Positions 11,790-64,000 of a stretch of DNA of 64,000 bases are shown here, piece by piece. The translations under genes and the position numbers were made by a program. The notes under the pieces were generated by a model that was not told the origin of the DNA, did not search any database, and worked only from the letters and a program-made list of their open reading frames with translations. The DNA comes from Haliclystus octoradiatus (taxonomy: Eukaryota > Cnidaria > Staurozoa > Stauromedusae > Haliclystidae): NCBI GenBank assembly GCA_916610825.1, contig OU744446.1:9698309-9762308 (forward strand), given 5' to 3'. Positions within the stretch are counted from its first letter, which is position 1, and each line of letters opens with the position of its first letter.

Positions 11790-13368
11790 GATGGTAATGG
11801 TAAGATGATATTAGTTGTGTTGTCTATAATAAAGAGGGGCTTGAAGGAAGTATGTCTGGGAGGGTTTGATTTATTTGGAGAAGGGGCAAATTTATCGGGG
11901 CTATTATCGTCTTCAAAGCCATGACCTAGTATGGGTCCTCATCCTCCATTAAACTATCATTTTCAATTGAATAGTTTTCAACATGATTTGATTAATTCAT
12001 TCTGTTAATTGGTGAGAAATGAAATAAAATAAAATGATAGAATAGAATAGAATAGAATAATAAAATAATAGGTTCACTGTGGACTCTCCATCATTACGTT
12101 TCATGGTAAAGCCTGTGATCCTCTCTGCTTGGCACACAGTGTATTAAATGCATTCCTGCTTTTGTCACGGATAACATCTAATCTGTGCTGGAATAAGTGG
12201 TCACTGATCCTGAGAGAACTATGTTAGTAACAGTAAAAACAAAGTTGAAAATGCTTGAATCTACAAGAGGTTCAATACCTTCTTGTTATATCCCTGGTCA
12301 GTTGCAAGAAATTTTGGTAGTATGTATCTTTCTTTATTTCTTTGCTCATCTTCTAACGGGACTTGCACAGATGATCAAACTTAATAGATGTTATATTACA
12401 GAAATACCATGCTGCTTTCTCTATATCCTAGAATTGTTAGCATTGTTTTATAATCTACACGCAATATGTGCTTGACAGTTTCACAAATGAATCAAACTCT
12501 TGGTCTATAGACAACAGAACTTTCTCTTGAAAACAATTTTGTTTAAACCAATTAGTCTTTAGAACCAGAAAAATTAAATGTACGGAAATCATATGAAAAT
12601 GATCAATGAATATTCCACTGACTACTGTTGAAAGCAATGAATATTATCAACATTTTCATAAATGTAGTAAAAGGGGGATAAAATTATCTTCTGAAATTTG
12701 CTAGAAATTCAACTATATGATTATTAAGAGTGGTATGTTCATCATTTATATTGCAGTTCTGATAAAATCCCATTCACTATGTCAAGCAGAAAAGGCTTTT
12801 TCAATTTCTTCTATTTTTCTTATTGACAGTTCAAAACAAATTGATAGTCATATTTCTGGACCATATTTTTCATATGGACCTGGTTAATTTGAAAATGTTG
12901 TTCCTTCGCTGTCATTGCCTTATAGAAAAGTCATTGATACCTTAACATTACCTTACATTGAATTTGCTTCCGTTTTCACTGATAAACTCAAGGCAACGTT
13001 GAAACAGCTAATCACTGACTCTAAGATAGCAATGCATATTATGATACCTTTCCCTAATCAGCTTATACTGCTATGTTATACTATGCTATGCATACGCTAC
13101 GTCTACATGTAGATCAGTAGGATGTTAAATACCAGACTGGCAAGACAAGAATTTCGTTTGTTGAAATCTATAAATCCCAAATGAAAAGATAAATCTCAAC
13201 ATTGAAATTTAATGCCCTGAAATTCAAAAGTAATGTGAAACAGAATATTGCTATGTTAATACTCACAACACAGCTGGATACCTGAATGATTGGACCGAAT
13301 CAATGAAATGATAGAAATCTGAAGAAATTATTCATGACAAAATATGTTAATTGTTTACTTATTTTCAG
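11790..13368. other. Region upstream of first recognised HERC1-like exon
   Basis: I looked for earlier RCC1 or N-terminal HERC1 exons and found none. A short AATAG/AAAAT-rich run lies at 12017-12070. Other open frames are short and unremarkable. Confidence 0.45.
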
Positions 13369-63709
<50,341 letters not shown>

Positions 63710-64000
63710 GTAAGTCTGGGCAGACAAATAGAATTTTAGACCTTCTGAATTTCTTGAAAACTGGTCCAAAAGAAAATTAAGAGCCCCAAGGAATTTTTTA
63801 AAAACAGGGGCCAAACCTTTGGTTGGAGCTATGCTCAAAAAATATTCCTATCTAATCTATATACATCCATGACCTGCAGTAATTGCCCTGCTCCTGGCTA
63901 CTGCTGTATCTCTGTGAGTGTGACCATGGTGTGAATACTGCAAAGCACAATTATAGTATGTTTTATCTCTATGACCGATATTTCTGGGAAAGTGTTATAG

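Overview
This is a window of AT-rich animal nuclear DNA, probably from a marine invertebrate. Genes are split by phase-matched GT-AG introns, and the introns are full of many different transposon families. The TTAGGG-type telomere motif near 15.0 kb and the mix of Penelope-like, CACTA, hAT and CR1/Jockey-like LINE remains fit a deuterostome or lophotrochozoan better than an insect or nematode. The species cannot be named from the sequence alone.

The only host gene I can support is a giant HERC1-like E3 ubiquitin ligase gene on the + strand. I traced 38 exons from 13369 to 63709 by splice sites and reading-frame continuity, about 6.7 kb of coding sequence or about 2,245 codons. In order they encode the RCC1 blades of the first RCC1-like domain (exons 1-6), a long helical region (exons 7-22), a SPRY domain (exons 23-26), a linker (27-28), a UBA-like segment (29), an acidic linker (30), a Cys/His zinc-binding-like module (31), another helical region (32-36) and the start of the WD40 region (37-38). 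Every junction keeps the frame. The N-terminal exons and the C-terminal part (rest of WD40, second RCC1-like domain, HECT) are not visible here; the gene runs off the right edge.

The first 13 kb is a transposon graveyard read mainly on the - strand: hAT transposase remains (188-790 and 3190-5690), a LINE reverse-transcriptase piece (946-1320), a Penelope-like element (6337-8060), a CACTA/EnSpm transposase (8299-10170) and an unassigned proline-rich reading frame (10908-11780).

Inside the gene the introns hold a young but broken Ty3/gypsy LTR element (15098-17578) nested in a small TIR element with telomere-like motifs. They also hold a hAT MITE with target duplications (18767-19047), a TTAA-flanked TIR element (22182-23312), an antisense 5'-truncated LINE (31505-32745) and an antisense LTR pair (47255-49640). 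Seven copies of a ~180-bp self-complementary MITE and about a dozen copies of a MITE built from TTCATGAAC words are scattered through them. Two striking arrays lie near the right end: ~385 bp of TTA repeats next to the exon 32 acceptor, and a 93/80-bp minisatellite filling the intron before exon 35. Several insertions begin within 8-35 bp of a splice site.
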